Made by a program: the position numbers and the translations under genes. Below the pieces are notes generated by a model. It was not told the origin of the DNA, made no database searches, and was given only the letters and a program-made list of their open reading frames with translations. From Saprospiraceae bacterium (GTDB lineage Bacteria; Bacteroidota; Bacteroidia; Chitinophagales; Saprospiraceae), in assembly GCA_013214355.1 (NCBI GenBank), contig JABSSL010000077.1, forward strand, positions 62,001 to 126,000: a DNA stretch of 64,000 nt. Reading direction: 5' to 3'. How positions within the stretch are numbered: the stretch's first letter is position 1; the number at the start of each line of letters is the position of its first letter. Shown here one piece after another: positions 26,479 to 35,900 of this stretch.

Positions 26479-27210
26479 ATGTCAAGAAAAGAATTGTCCT
26501 TATTCCTGTTCTTATGCCTAAGCGCGCTAGCTATACATGCACAGCAAACACAAGTTATCGAAAAATATATGTCCAAATTTGAAGAAGGGTTTGAATTCGA
26601 TCCAGGACTCTACACTTCTTTGGATGATTGGAAAAATAATGAACCTTCTATTCCAATTTATTGGATTATTGGTTACGAACCAGAAGGCAGTGATCCTAAG
26701 ACTTTTTTGAGCCAAGAGATGAAAAAAAAGAGCATTGATTGCATCGATCCAGAAGGACGCACCTTTAAGATCAAGCCCAAAAAGCTATGGGGTTACAGCG
26801 ATGGTGAAAATGTATATAAGGACACATATCAATTGACTAAAGTAGGTTCTATCTGTTATTTTGTAGAAGACAATGGTAAAGGAGGTGGTGTTGACATGTC
26901 CGCTATGACGGCTAAAGGGGATGAGGCGGAATATACTCCTCCTCCAAAAGGAGCTAAAGAATATCTTTTCGACTTTAATACCGGAAAAAGGATGAAGTAT
27001 AGTGCCAAAAGCTTTGAAAAGATCATCGCTAAGGATGGCATCTTGCTTACGGAGTTCACCAAAAGAGATAAGCGTGAAAAAGAGGAAATTTTCCCTTTCA
27101 TCGCTAAATTCAACCAACGTCACCCTATTCACTTTAAGGTTGAAAAACCATTGGAGGAAGAAGATGAAGAGACGCTGGAAGAAGCAAAGCCCGAAGGCGT
27201 CAACAACTAA
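26479..27210 (+). CDS. Exported protein of unknown function
   Basis: 243 residues with a signal peptide (ELSLFLFLCLSALAIHA, cleavage likely before QQTQ). The mature part is highly charged and Lys/Glu-rich, with a segment FDPGLYTSLDDWKNNEPSIP and an acidic tail (EEEDEETLEEAKPE). No catalytic motif or known family is evident. The pattern of GLYxSxxDWKNNxP recurs in secreted Bacteroidota proteins of unknown role. It has its own strong terminator. Confidence 0.65.
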   Translation: MSRKELSLFLFLCLSALAIHAQQTQVIEKYMSKFEEGFEFDPGLYTSLDDWKNNEPSIPIYWIIGYEPEGSDPKTFLSQEMKKKSIDCIDPEGRTFKIKPKKLWGYSDGENVYKDTYQLTKVGSICYFVEDNGKGGGVDMSAMTAKGDEAEYTPPPKGAKEYLFDFNTGKRMKYSAKSFEKIIAKDGILLTEFTKRDKREKEEIFPFIAKFNQRHPIHFKVEKPLEEEDEETLEEAKPEGVNN

Positions 27211-27230
27211 ATCGACATAAAGTATTGTAT

Positions 27231-27272
27231 AAAGGCATCGAAGGTAAGTTAGATCTTCGATGCCTTTGTATT
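27231..27272 (+). terminator. Rho-independent terminator
   Basis: A perfect 13-bp stem (27231-27243 with 27255-27267) with an 11-nt loop, followed by GTATTTTT. It ends the exported-protein gene and also sits just beyond the convergent cytochrome peroxidase stop. Confidence 0.88.
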
Positions 27273-27273
27273 T

Positions 27274-28629
27274 TTACTTGCAGCCTAAGTCTTCGGCTGA
27301 TTGTTGATCGTTATTAGGAAAGCAATTTCCTGATAGGATATGAGGAGGCTGATATCTACCCAAATCCGGATCTCTTAAAGAAACCTCCAAAAAGGTAGTT
27401 AACTGATCAATTTCTTCTTCAGTGAGATTGAGCGGCCGAAAATCTCTGGGCAATTGACTACTCAACACATTCGGGTTCTCTACGATGGCTGTATTCTTGT
27501 AATTAATCACCTCTTTGACCGTGGTAAAGCTACTACCATGCCCGTAGAAAGGAGAATCAGCCAAGTTATACAGCTGAGGCACTTTAAACTTGTAGAAATC
27601 CCAGGGGCGATTCGTGAAACTTGCTCGGCCCAGATTGGCTTTATCTTCCGGTGAAGTACCCATAGTTGGGAGGGCAGTAGTGGCCAAATCGTTCATACCT
27701 AAAGCATAAAAGTTCATCGAATTTAGTGCAGGGCCAGTGTGGCAATTGAAACATTGGGCTTTCCCAAAGAACAAGATTGCACCTAGTTTTTCGTCTCTAC
27801 TCATGGCATTTTCTTTACCATTTAACCATTCTTGAAAGGGAGCTTGATTGGCCAGTACAGTGCGTTCATAGGCCGCGATTGCTAGGCCTGCCATTTCACG
27901 GGTATACCTGTTACTAACGGGGACATCGGAGAAGACGATATCAAAAGCTTGTTTATATCCCAAAGCTTCTACTATCTCTTCCGTTACCTCCAATCGGTGT
28001 ACTTTTAAGCCTGCAATGGCCTGGGTTTCTAAACCTTCATATCCGAGATGATTCACCTCCTTAGGCGTTCCTTCCGTCCATGCATATTCGGTATCTCTAT
28101 TCATACCGGTTGCCCCAAATTGCCCATTCCAAAGGGTGATTCGTTGATAGGCACCGTTCATAGCTGATGGTGTACGTATGGGTTGAACATCAAGTTCTTC
28201 TTCTGCATAATGATGAGCCACTGCTCTACCTTCTCCATTTTTACCAAAACCTATTCCACCTTCACCTATACCTTGATGTCGTCCAGCTTGAAAGCCCGCG
28301 CTGGCAAAATGACAAGAAGCACATGAGTAGGTACCCGTTCCACTTTCTAGCATAGCGGCTTGGGCAATGCCAGTTTCGTGAAAAAGCATTTGACCAAGAT
28401 CTACCTTATTGGTAGTGATTGGATTTCTGGGATCCTGCGGAATGCTGCTATAATCATTACTTTCAGGTAGTTTGAAAAAGGAAGTACTTCCATTGGGTGC
28501 CGCTTCTTCCAATAGTTGATTGAGGTCAAAGTCAATTCCCCCTTCCTTAATTCCTTCCTTCTGGCAAGCAACGGAAAACAGTAACAATGAAATGGCTAGG
28601 AGCTTAGAAATGATTGTAAAATTCTTCAT
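27274..28629 (-). CDS. Di-heme cytochrome c peroxidase family lipoprotein
   Basis: 451 residues from the ATG at 28629; a start at 28650 would add 7 residues before the signal peptide. The signal peptide ends at LLLFSVAC, a lipobox. Two c-type heme motifs are present, CASCHFASAGFQAG in the N-terminal half and CFNCHTGPALNS in the C-terminal half, the layout of the CcpA/MauG superfamily. These periplasmic enzymes reduce hydrogen peroxide or oxidise protein residues. Later landmarks are MNGAYQRITLWNGQFG, YNLADSPFYGHGSSF and the terminal helix DQLTTFLEVSLRDP. Which activity applies cannot be said from sequence. It is monocistronic. Confidence 0.9.
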   Translation of the reverse strand: MKNFTIISKLLAISLLLFSVACQKEGIKEGGIDFDLNQLLEEAAPNGSTSFFKLPESNDYSSIPQDPRNPITTNKVDLGQMLFHETGIAQAAMLESGTGTYSCASCHFASAGFQAGRHQGIGEGGIGFGKNGEGRAVAHHYAEEELDVQPIRTPSAMNGAYQRITLWNGQFGATGMNRDTEYAWTEGTPKEVNHLGYEGLETQAIAGLKVHRLEVTEEIVEALGYKQAFDIVFSDVPVSNRYTREMAGLAIAAYERTVLANQAPFQEWLNGKENAMSRDEKLGAILFFGKAQCFNCHTGPALNSMNFYALGMNDLATTALPTMGTSPEDKANLGRASFTNRPWDFYKFKVPQLYNLADSPFYGHGSSFTTVKEVINYKNTAIVENPNVLSSQLPRDFRPLNLTEEEIDQLTTFLEVSLRDPDLGRYQPPHILSGNCFPNNDQQSAEDLGCK

Positions 28630-28976
28630 GAAAACAAACGATTTAGACAAAAAAATAGATCTGTCCTTAGTGTGTCCAAACGTTTGTATATTCAGTATAA
28701 AAATGGGGGTGACCGCCAGTAAGAGGCAGGTGTTAAGACGATGGTTTACTGGATGTGGATTTGCTTAGATTGACTAGAATAGCAAAAAATGGGGGGAGTT
28801 TCGTGTTCAAGTACAAGTTACATTATTCCTAATGTATATTCAAGGAGCCCAAGGATTAATTTACGCTTTGACGTAGACTTTACTATCGGTGGAGAAGAAG
28901 TGTGAAATCAAAAAAGAAGAGTATTCAGTTAATTTCGGTTGGAAATTAGTATTATCGTTGGTACAAGCCAACTTTT
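28630..28976. other. Intergenic region between divergent genes
   Basis: About 350 bp containing the promoters of the cytochrome peroxidase and the Nramp-like gene. A 10-bp palindrome CAAACGTTTG (around 28678-28687) upstream of the peroxidase could be an operator. No ORF or RNA is supported. Confidence 0.4.
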
Positions 28977-30326
28977 ATGAAACAAGATCCTTATTTGCTT
29001 ACCCAGGACCGGATTGCTGCACCACCGGTTCGTTTCCGTGATAAATTAAAATATCTAGGCCCTGGTTTTGTGTTATCTGCTTCGATCGTAGGATCCGGAG
29101 AGCTTATAGCGACTACCACTTTAGGGGCTGAGGCCGGTTTCATTACCTTCTGGGTTATCATCATTAGCTGTTTGGTGAAAGTAGCGGTACAACTGGAGTT
29201 TGGTAGGCATACTATAATGACGGGAGAAACAGCTATGCAGGCTTTCAACCGACTACCCGGGCCTCGTTTTGGAAAGGCAAAATGGCCGATCTGGGTCTTT
29301 TTCTTTTTAATGATCGTAAAAATCCTCCAGGTTGGCGGTATACTGGGAGGAGTGGCGATTATTTTGCACTTAACCTTTCCTGCTTTGCCCTTGTGGATTT
29401 GGGTAAGCTTGATAGCTGTGGTCGTTTCTTTGATGATCTTCCGGGGGTATTATAGCTTCATTGAGAAGTTTTCTTTGATCATGATTGCTGTCTTCACGAT
29501 TTTCACTTTTGTGTCCTTGTTTTTTCTTAATGGAACACCTTATGCCATTCAATGGGAGGATGTGCAGGCTGGTTTAGGCTTTAATCTCCCTAAAGAAGCA
29601 GTAGCAGTAGCTTTTGGCGCCTTTGGTATCACGGGAGTAGGAGGGGATGAAATTATAGCCTATACCTATTGGTGCCTAGAAAAAGGCTATGCTGCTAAGA
29701 CAGGACCGAGAGCGGAAGGGGTGGATTACCAAAATCGGGCTAAAGGTTGGATGAAGGTTATGTACTTGGATGCTATTTTGGCGATGGTAGTGTATACACT
29801 CGTTACCGCAGCATTCTATCTACTGGGGGCGGCAGTACTCCATGCTCAAGGGGAGGTGCCAGAGGGTTACCAGATGGTGGAAACCTTGTCAAGTTTGTAT
29901 ACGGAAACCCTAGGTGCAGGCGCTAAAACTGCCTTCATGTTGGGATCTTTCATCGTCTTATTTTCTACTCTATTTGCCGCTTTAGCGGGATGGACCCGGC
30001 AGTTCTCTGATATCTTTGGTCAGATAGGTTGGATTGACTTTTTTGATCTTAAGCAAAGACAAAGATCTATTGCCATTTTGGCGTGGGTCTTTCCGGTACT
30101 TTGGGGGGCATTTTTCCTTTTTATAGAAATGCCTGTGTTTATGGTGCTTACCGGAGGTATCGTTGGTTCATTGATTCTGTTTTTGGTGGTGTTTGCCGCT
30201 TTGCATTTTCGATATCGAGAAACACCTGTTTATTTTCAGCCGAGCAAGCTATATGACCTTTTCTTCTGGTTAAGTATTGTATCCATCGTTTCAGTTGGCA
30301 TCTATGGTATTGCGAAATTGCTATAA
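28977..30326 (+). CDS. Nramp-fold transporter lacking canonical metal motifs
   Basis: 449 residues, eleven or so hydrophobic helices. The Nramp (SLC11) fold is indicated by GPGFVLSASIVGSGELIATT in helix 1, LQVGGILGGVAIIL, the SFIEKFS loop and the GITGVGGDEIIAYTYWC segment in helix 6. In true Nramp proteins helix 1 carries DPGN and helix 6 carries MPH, which hold the manganese or iron ion. Here these positions read GSGE (39-42) and GVGGDE (220-225). It is therefore a divergent Nramp relative whose ion or substrate may differ. Acidic Glu41, Asp224 and Glu225 in the unwound helices could form an alternative site. It is followed 57 bp later by a membrane AraC regulator. Confidence 0.85.
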   Translation: MKQDPYLLTQDRIAAPPVRFRDKLKYLGPGFVLSASIVGSGELIATTTLGAEAGFITFWVIIISCLVKVAVQLEFGRHTIMTGETAMQAFNRLPGPRFGKAKWPIWVFFFLMIVKILQVGGILGGVAIILHLTFPALPLWIWVSLIAVVVSLMIFRGYYSFIEKFSLIMIAVFTIFTFVSLFFLNGTPYAIQWEDVQAGLGFNLPKEAVAVAFGAFGITGVGGDEIIAYTYWCLEKGYAAKTGPRAEGVDYQNRAKGWMKVMYLDAILAMVVYTLVTAAFYLLGAAVLHAQGEVPEGYQMVETLSSLYTETLGAGAKTAFMLGSFIVLFSTLFAALAGWTRQFSDIFGQIGWIDFFDLKQRQRSIAILAWVFPVLWGAFFLFIEMPVFMVLTGGIVGSLILFLVVFAALHFRYRETPVYFQPSKLYDLFFWLSIVSIVSVGIYGIAKLL

Positions 30327-30383
30327 TGTAGAATGAGCGAAACTGCTGCAACTTCTGACCTATATTGGCCGTCCTTATAGAGG

Positions 30384-31517
30384 ATGATGGAAACATTTCA
30401 AGCAGAATTGGATTGGCTGTCTACCTTGATTCTTTGCGGTATACTGCAATGTCTAGGCTTGTTATACGTCCTATGGTCTAAACCAAAGTGGGCAGGTCAA
30501 CTAGCATTATTGGGCTTGTTCTTGGCGCTCCTGTTTCTACAAGTAGAAGCGTTCCTGATCCATACAGGATATTTATACTATACTCCTCATCTACTAAATA
30601 TATCTGCCCCATTTCTGCTGACGCTAGGTCCTTTTACCTGGTGGTATTTTCTAAGCTCTACCCGTCAGGATTTGCCTCGTACTTTATGGCTCCACTTTTT
30701 GCCAGCATTGTTGTACTTTTTCTATTCCTTTTTCTTTTATTTACAACCCGCCCAATACAAGATATATGCCCTGATTGTACAATTTCACGGACATGTAGAA
30801 GTAGAGAGAGTTTTTCCGATTTGGAAGACTGATCCATGGGGCGTTCAGGGCTGGGTAATTGTCGAGGGAGCAAGTCTACATTTGCTGAGCTATGGTTTTT
30901 TGACGTGGCTTTTAATCGGCAAAAAAACAGCAGGGAAACACCAGGTGCGCCTGCTGTTTTTGAGTTGTATTCTAGCTTGTGCTGGGATGATCATGCTCCT
31001 TTCCGAAGGAGGGGTGATCAACGGTGTTGATATTTACTCAAGCTTGCTACCCGATTACTTTCCAAAACTGTTTAGTTCTGTTCTTGTGTATACGCTCTCC
31101 ATTCTGATGCTAAAAAATGGAGACTACTTTGGTAAACCCAAGGCGAGGTATCGGAAGTCTGGACTTCAGGATGGCCTGCGCCAACGGAAAATTCAGCAAC
31201 TGTTGATACTATTTGAACAGGAAAAGCCATTCCTCCAGCAATCCTATAGTCTTACTCAATTAGCCGATCATCTAAGCTTGTCTCCTCATCTGACTTCTCA
31301 ATTAATCAATGAAGGTTTACAGAAGAAGTTCTTTGAACTAATTCACGATTATAGGGTCAAAGAAGCCAAAGTTCAGTTGGCCCAAAAGGCTGATTTACCT
31401 AAAATGGAATATTTGGCTTATGAACTAGGGTACGGTTCCAAATCTGCCTTTTATGCTGCCTTTAAAAAAGAGACAGGTTTAACTCCCCTTCAATACCGTA
31501 AGCAAAACAGGTTCTAG
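30384..31517 (+). CDS. AraC-family regulator with N-terminal seven-helix membrane domain
   Basis: 377 residues starting at tandem ATGs (30384/30387). The first 250 residues contain about seven hydrophobic helices (LSTLILCGILQCLGLLYVLW through LVYTLSILMLKNG). The C-terminal 110 residues are an AraC/XylS helix-turn-helix: YSLTQLADHLSLSPHLTSQL, then FFELIHDYRVKEAK and YLAYELGYGSKSAFYAAFKK with TGLTPLQYRK. This layout is common in Bacteroidota and suggests that the membrane part senses a signal and the tethered HTH binds DNA. Neighbours suggest possible control of the upstream Nramp-like gene or the downstream S41-like gene, but nothing in the sequence proves it. Confidence 0.88.
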   Translation: MMETFQAELDWLSTLILCGILQCLGLLYVLWSKPKWAGQLALLGLFLALLFLQVEAFLIHTGYLYYTPHLLNISAPFLLTLGPFTWWYFLSSTRQDLPRTLWLHFLPALLYFFYSFFFYLQPAQYKIYALIVQFHGHVEVERVFPIWKTDPWGVQGWVIVEGASLHLLSYGFLTWLLIGKKTAGKHQVRLLFLSCILACAGMIMLLSEGGVINGVDIYSSLLPDYFPKLFSSVLVYTLSILMLKNGDYFGKPKARYRKSGLQDGLRQRKIQQLLILFEQEKPFLQQSYSLTQLADHLSLSPHLTSQLINEGLQKKFFELIHDYRVKEAKVQLAQKADLPKMEYLAYELGYGSKSAFYAAFKKETGLTPLQYRKQNRF

Positions 31518-31600
31518 TACTTCCCGATCCGTTAGTACTCATTTTATTGGGGCTTAGTTGATTCGATTGCAGACTTTCCAGAATATGTGGAGAAAAAGAT

Positions 31601-32851
31601 ATGATCGTTCGACTGAAAAATTCATGCTTGCTAGGCATTTGCTTATTGCTCAACCTTAGCCTTTGGGCACAGATTCAAGAAATGACTCCCGATAAATGGA
31701 GACAGGATATTGCATTCGTAGAGCACAAACTGAGTAAACAATTCAAAAACCCGAATCCGGATCTACCTCCACTCTTATTTGATGGCTTGCAAAGATTGAA
31801 GGGGAAGGCGGACCAGTTATCCAACGAAAAGATGGCGATTGAATTAGGTAAAATCTTGGCCACTCAACAAGATGGCCACACCGAACTGGATCTGATGCAA
31901 ACAGCGGTAGGATTTAACCGACTCCCACTCACTTTTTACTTTTTTGACAAAGATCTATACATCCTCAATGCAGACGATACCTACCAAGACTTGTTGGGAA
32001 AACAGGTGCTGTCTTTTGATGGGGTATCCATTGAAGAGCTATACCAAAGCCTTTTGTCGATTATGCCAGCTGATAACAAGATGGAAACTATACATATGGC
32101 TCCTGTGTACCTATTAGCGCCCCGTCTTTTATTTGAGTTGGGCATCATTTCAAACCCAAATTCGGTACAACTGGAACTGGCGGATGGTAAGAAGGTATCT
32201 GTGGAGGGCATTAGTATTGAGGCCTTTCAAAACCTAGATTGGAAAAATATCAAAGACCAAAAAGAATTGGCTTATCCCTTGTATCTGCGTGATCGAAACA
32301 AGTCCTATTGGCACAAATACCTTGACCAAAGCAACATATTCTACTTCAAATATAATCGGGTAAAGAATCAAAAAGGACAAGAAAGCATCGCTAGTTTCAC
32401 CAAGCAAATGCTCGCGGAGATAGATCGTATTCGCCCCGATAAACTCATTATTGACATGCGGAACAATCGAGGAGGGAATTACAATTTGAGTAAACCATTA
32501 ATCAGAGGCATTCTAAAACGACCTTGGCTAAACCAGAACGGAAAGATTTTCATTTTTACCAACCGCACAACTTTTTCAGCCGCAAGTGCAACCACACTTT
32601 TCCTTAAGCGCGATGCCAAGGTGACCATCGTTGGGGAACATTCAAGAAGTAAACCGAATGGTTCTCAGAATAGCGAAGTGATGCAGTTATCTCATTCAAA
32701 ATTAAGGATTTCTTATACCAACAGGTTGATCGTCCATTGGCCAGAAAAAGGAAAAGCAAAGCTGCCTCCTTTAGATGTTCCGATTCCCTTGCGTTTTGAG
32801 GACTATGCCCAAGCCAAGGATCCTTTGTTGGATTGGGTACTGGCGCAATAA
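31601..32851 (+). CDS. S41-family peptidase-like exported protein
   Basis: 416 residues with a signal peptide (NSCLLGICLLLNLSLWAQ). An N-terminal helical region (25-100) is followed by a PDZ-like stretch (LGKQVLSFDGVSIEELYQ) and a C-terminal tail-specific protease (S41) core: DKLIIDMRNNRGGNYNLSKP, then IFIFTNRTTFSAASATTLF, where the Ser after TF is the expected nucleophile, and GEHSRSKPNG. The Lys of the Ser-Lys dyad is not obvious. It should act in the periplasm. The start is the only good ATG before the signal peptide. The terminator downstream favours the opposite strand. Confidence 0.75.
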   Translation: MIVRLKNSCLLGICLLLNLSLWAQIQEMTPDKWRQDIAFVEHKLSKQFKNPNPDLPPLLFDGLQRLKGKADQLSNEKMAIELGKILATQQDGHTELDLMQTAVGFNRLPLTFYFFDKDLYILNADDTYQDLLGKQVLSFDGVSIEELYQSLLSIMPADNKMETIHMAPVYLLAPRLLFELGIISNPNSVQLELADGKKVSVEGISIEAFQNLDWKNIKDQKELAYPLYLRDRNKSYWHKYLDQSNIFYFKYNRVKNQKGQESIASFTKQMLAEIDRIRPDKLIIDMRNNRGGNYNLSKPLIRGILKRPWLNQNGKIFIFTNRTTFSAASATTLFLKRDAKVTIVGEHSRSKPNGSQNSEVMQLSHSKLRISYTNRLIVHWPEKGKAKLPPLDVPIPLRFEDYAQAKDPLLDWVLAQ

Positions 32852-32884
32852 AAAAGGCGCGGAGAAAAATCGCTTCTCCACGCC
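32849..32884 (-). terminator. Terminator of the giant T9SS gene
   Basis: On the minus strand an 11-bp stem (32884-32874 with 32866-32856, one mismatch) is followed directly by six T residues (32855-32850). It overlaps the end of the convergent S41-like gene. Confidence 0.8.
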
Positions 32885-32947
32885 GATACACACATTTGAA
32901 ACACTATTATTACACGCTTTTATTCTTTAGTTAAATGGTCTTCGTTT

Positions 32948-35900
32948 TTATTTCTTGTAGATCATTTTTTGAGTAACACTGAGGTTTTTAGATTCTAGAC
33001 GGTAGTAAATTAATCCCTCCGTTTGCAGCTTATTTCCCGATATGACTAATTCGTGATATCCGCTATCATAGCTGTCAGTGATACGGTGTAATAGCCTACC
33101 ACTTAGGTCAAAAAAGCTAAGAGTAGCAGGGCCTGCTTCTGGTAAAAAGAAGGGGATGATGGTCTCCTGACTGAAAGGGTTGGGGCGATTCTGTAGCAAT
33201 TGTATAGTTTCATTAGTATCCTCGGATTCACCCTCTAGGAAAGAGAGGTTTAGAGAAAGATCCGAGCCATCTTTTAGGTAAGCCTCTATCGGCGTAATGC
33301 GATTGCTGAGATCAAACCAATCTTTCAGTTGGCCATCCTTGAGTGCTAGGAATTGTAAGGCAACTACTGTCTCATGAGGCTGCCCACCTTCTAAATGCCA
33401 GGAAAAAGGTATCAGTCCTATAGCAATCTCCCTAAAATTCATGTGTTTTTCCGTCATTAGACCCGCTTCAAACCCTTGCCAAGCTAAGGCTTCCGTATCA
33501 AATTGGAGCGTCCCTTGAAACCCTAAAATCTCATTCAGTTGCCTAGATTTGATTTGAATTTCTACTAGCTCCCCTCGTTTAACCGTTTGATTACCGAGTT
33601 CCAAGAGAAAGAATTTATCACCCTGTCGTGGCTCCAAACCCTCTAATTGATTGGGAATGGCATTGCTATTTATATCTCCAACTTTTACCGCAATGAAATC
33701 TAAGTTTTCTTGGTCTACACGGGGAGTGTTAACTTTGATGCTTTCAGGAAAAATCTCTGTCCATGGATTACTGGGATCTGGAAACTCATAATCTTCATCT
33801 ACGAATCGCCAACTACGATTGCCACCGAAATCACTTCTAAGTCCTAGGATGAGTTGCCGTAGTAGAACCACATCTAAGGTAGTTACCGTGTTTGATCCAT
33901 TTACGTCAGCAGCAATTATTTTGTAGGGATCGCTGAGTTCATGGTCTCCCAAGATATGTCGAGAAATTATGACGAGATCAATAGTGGATACGCCGTTGCT
34001 GAAATCATAGTTCATATCCGGACGGATCACATATTGGTTGGTAGCATCTAGATTTTCCAGTAGGTAATTCCCTTGTAGGTTAGTAGGGCCGTACATGGGC
34101 ATGTCTTCTCCGATTTCTAGCATGACCCCTTGCACTGGTTCCAATTCCGCCGTCATCACTTCTCCTGAAAAACTAACTAAAGCGTTTGGGTTGCAGATGG
34201 CAGCTGAGTTTATGACAGAAATACTAGTGGTGCAGAAGCTGTAGTTTGGTCCACCGACAGTTCCATTTGGTTGAATCTGGATAGGATTATCAGCACTGTC
34301 CCAAGCATAAACTTGCAACTCAACGGTTTCATTCACATCATCACAGGTCAGTACGACGGCTTCTTCGTTTGGATCTGGAAATTCTTGCCCGTTATCGATA
34401 TCAGTTGTCCGATGAATGGAAAATCTTACTGGTCCAGTACAGTCATCAATATTAGCGGTCAGGGTGGCTGTTGCTAAAATGGATAAGGCTGCTAGATCTA
34501 CATCGAGATCACCATCTGCATCGATTGGTGGATCCAAGGGTAGTAATTCCACAGAAAAGGGCAACCTACAGCTAGGCGTATTGACTTGGCAGTCCACTAC
34601 TTCAAAAGGTGCTTCTATCGTGAAGGGGTTATCACAACCATCCGTTACTTGAATACGGAAGGCATGTTCCCCAATCGGGAATTCACCTGTAATTCGGAAA
34701 GTAGGGAATATGCCCAATATATCTTCAGCGGGGATTTCTCCATCCAGGTTATCATCTTCATTCAGGTCTATCCAAGCCCGGATACTAGTTCCTTCTGGAG
34801 AGCAGGCTTCGGTTACTGTAAATTGCACATCTACAAATCCACTACAGGTTTCTAAATTATTGGAACAAAATAACGAGTCTTCCTCCAGTTCTACAGTGGG
34901 CGCTACGAGGTCGAAAATGACAATCTCTTGAGTATATTCCCAATATCCAGTGGAGGGGAGACTACGCCAGTGACCTTCGGGATTCATGCCTCCACAGGAA
35001 GCTCCAATTTGATCTAGCATTGGTGTTGAATTGTATGGATCACCGTCTCGATCTACAAAGGCAGTATCATTAGAAATGACTACCCAGACTGCTTCTTCGC
35101 CTTCCTCATCATCACAATCTTCATTTCGAGTAATTACTACTGGATCCGAAGAGTCAGTATGAATACATTGATCTTCTATTCGGTAAGTTCTGAAGATTTT
35201 CCTACAGGCTTCAGAAGTCTGAAAAATTTCATCTTTAACACTAACCACTAAGGATTCGCAGCCTTCTTGAATGATCTCTAGGGTATCCACTAGGGGAGCT
35301 GAACACTCCTGGAGTACATCCTTTGGGAACTTAATACTGTAGCCTGGTGCAGCAGCTATAGAGATAGTCTGTTTACATTCATCTTCGGAAAGGTTACCGA
35401 AATCATCGGTTAACACAAAGAATCGTTCGATAGTACCTGCACCACACTCATCTAGGTTGACTACTGGCGCCAACTCTGCAGCTGAAAAGGAGCCGCAGTT
35501 GTCAGCGCCGCTTGGTGAACCAAAGAGGGCAGTTAATTGATTTGTATCTGTGGGGTCAAAATCTTGGGCTAAAAAGCTGCAAGTGACGGAAACATCATCT
35601 GGTGGAGTACAATCAGGGTCAGCCTTATCGGTGACGGAGACAAAAGTCATACATCTATTATCATTGCCAAAGATATCAGTGACCATCAACTCTACCATTA
35701 CCATTTCGCCGGCATCACAACAATTAAAGGCTATCTCATCACCTCTTTCTGTCCAGTAAGCTTCTACAGAGTCACAAGTCTCTGGATCTCTTTCATACAT
35801 CCGACGTATCAGCATCTCGTCGATCATGCAATTATCCTCACTACCTTCATTTACATCTACTGCATCTAGAAAACCTAGGCCACTCCCTCCCAAGGAAACG

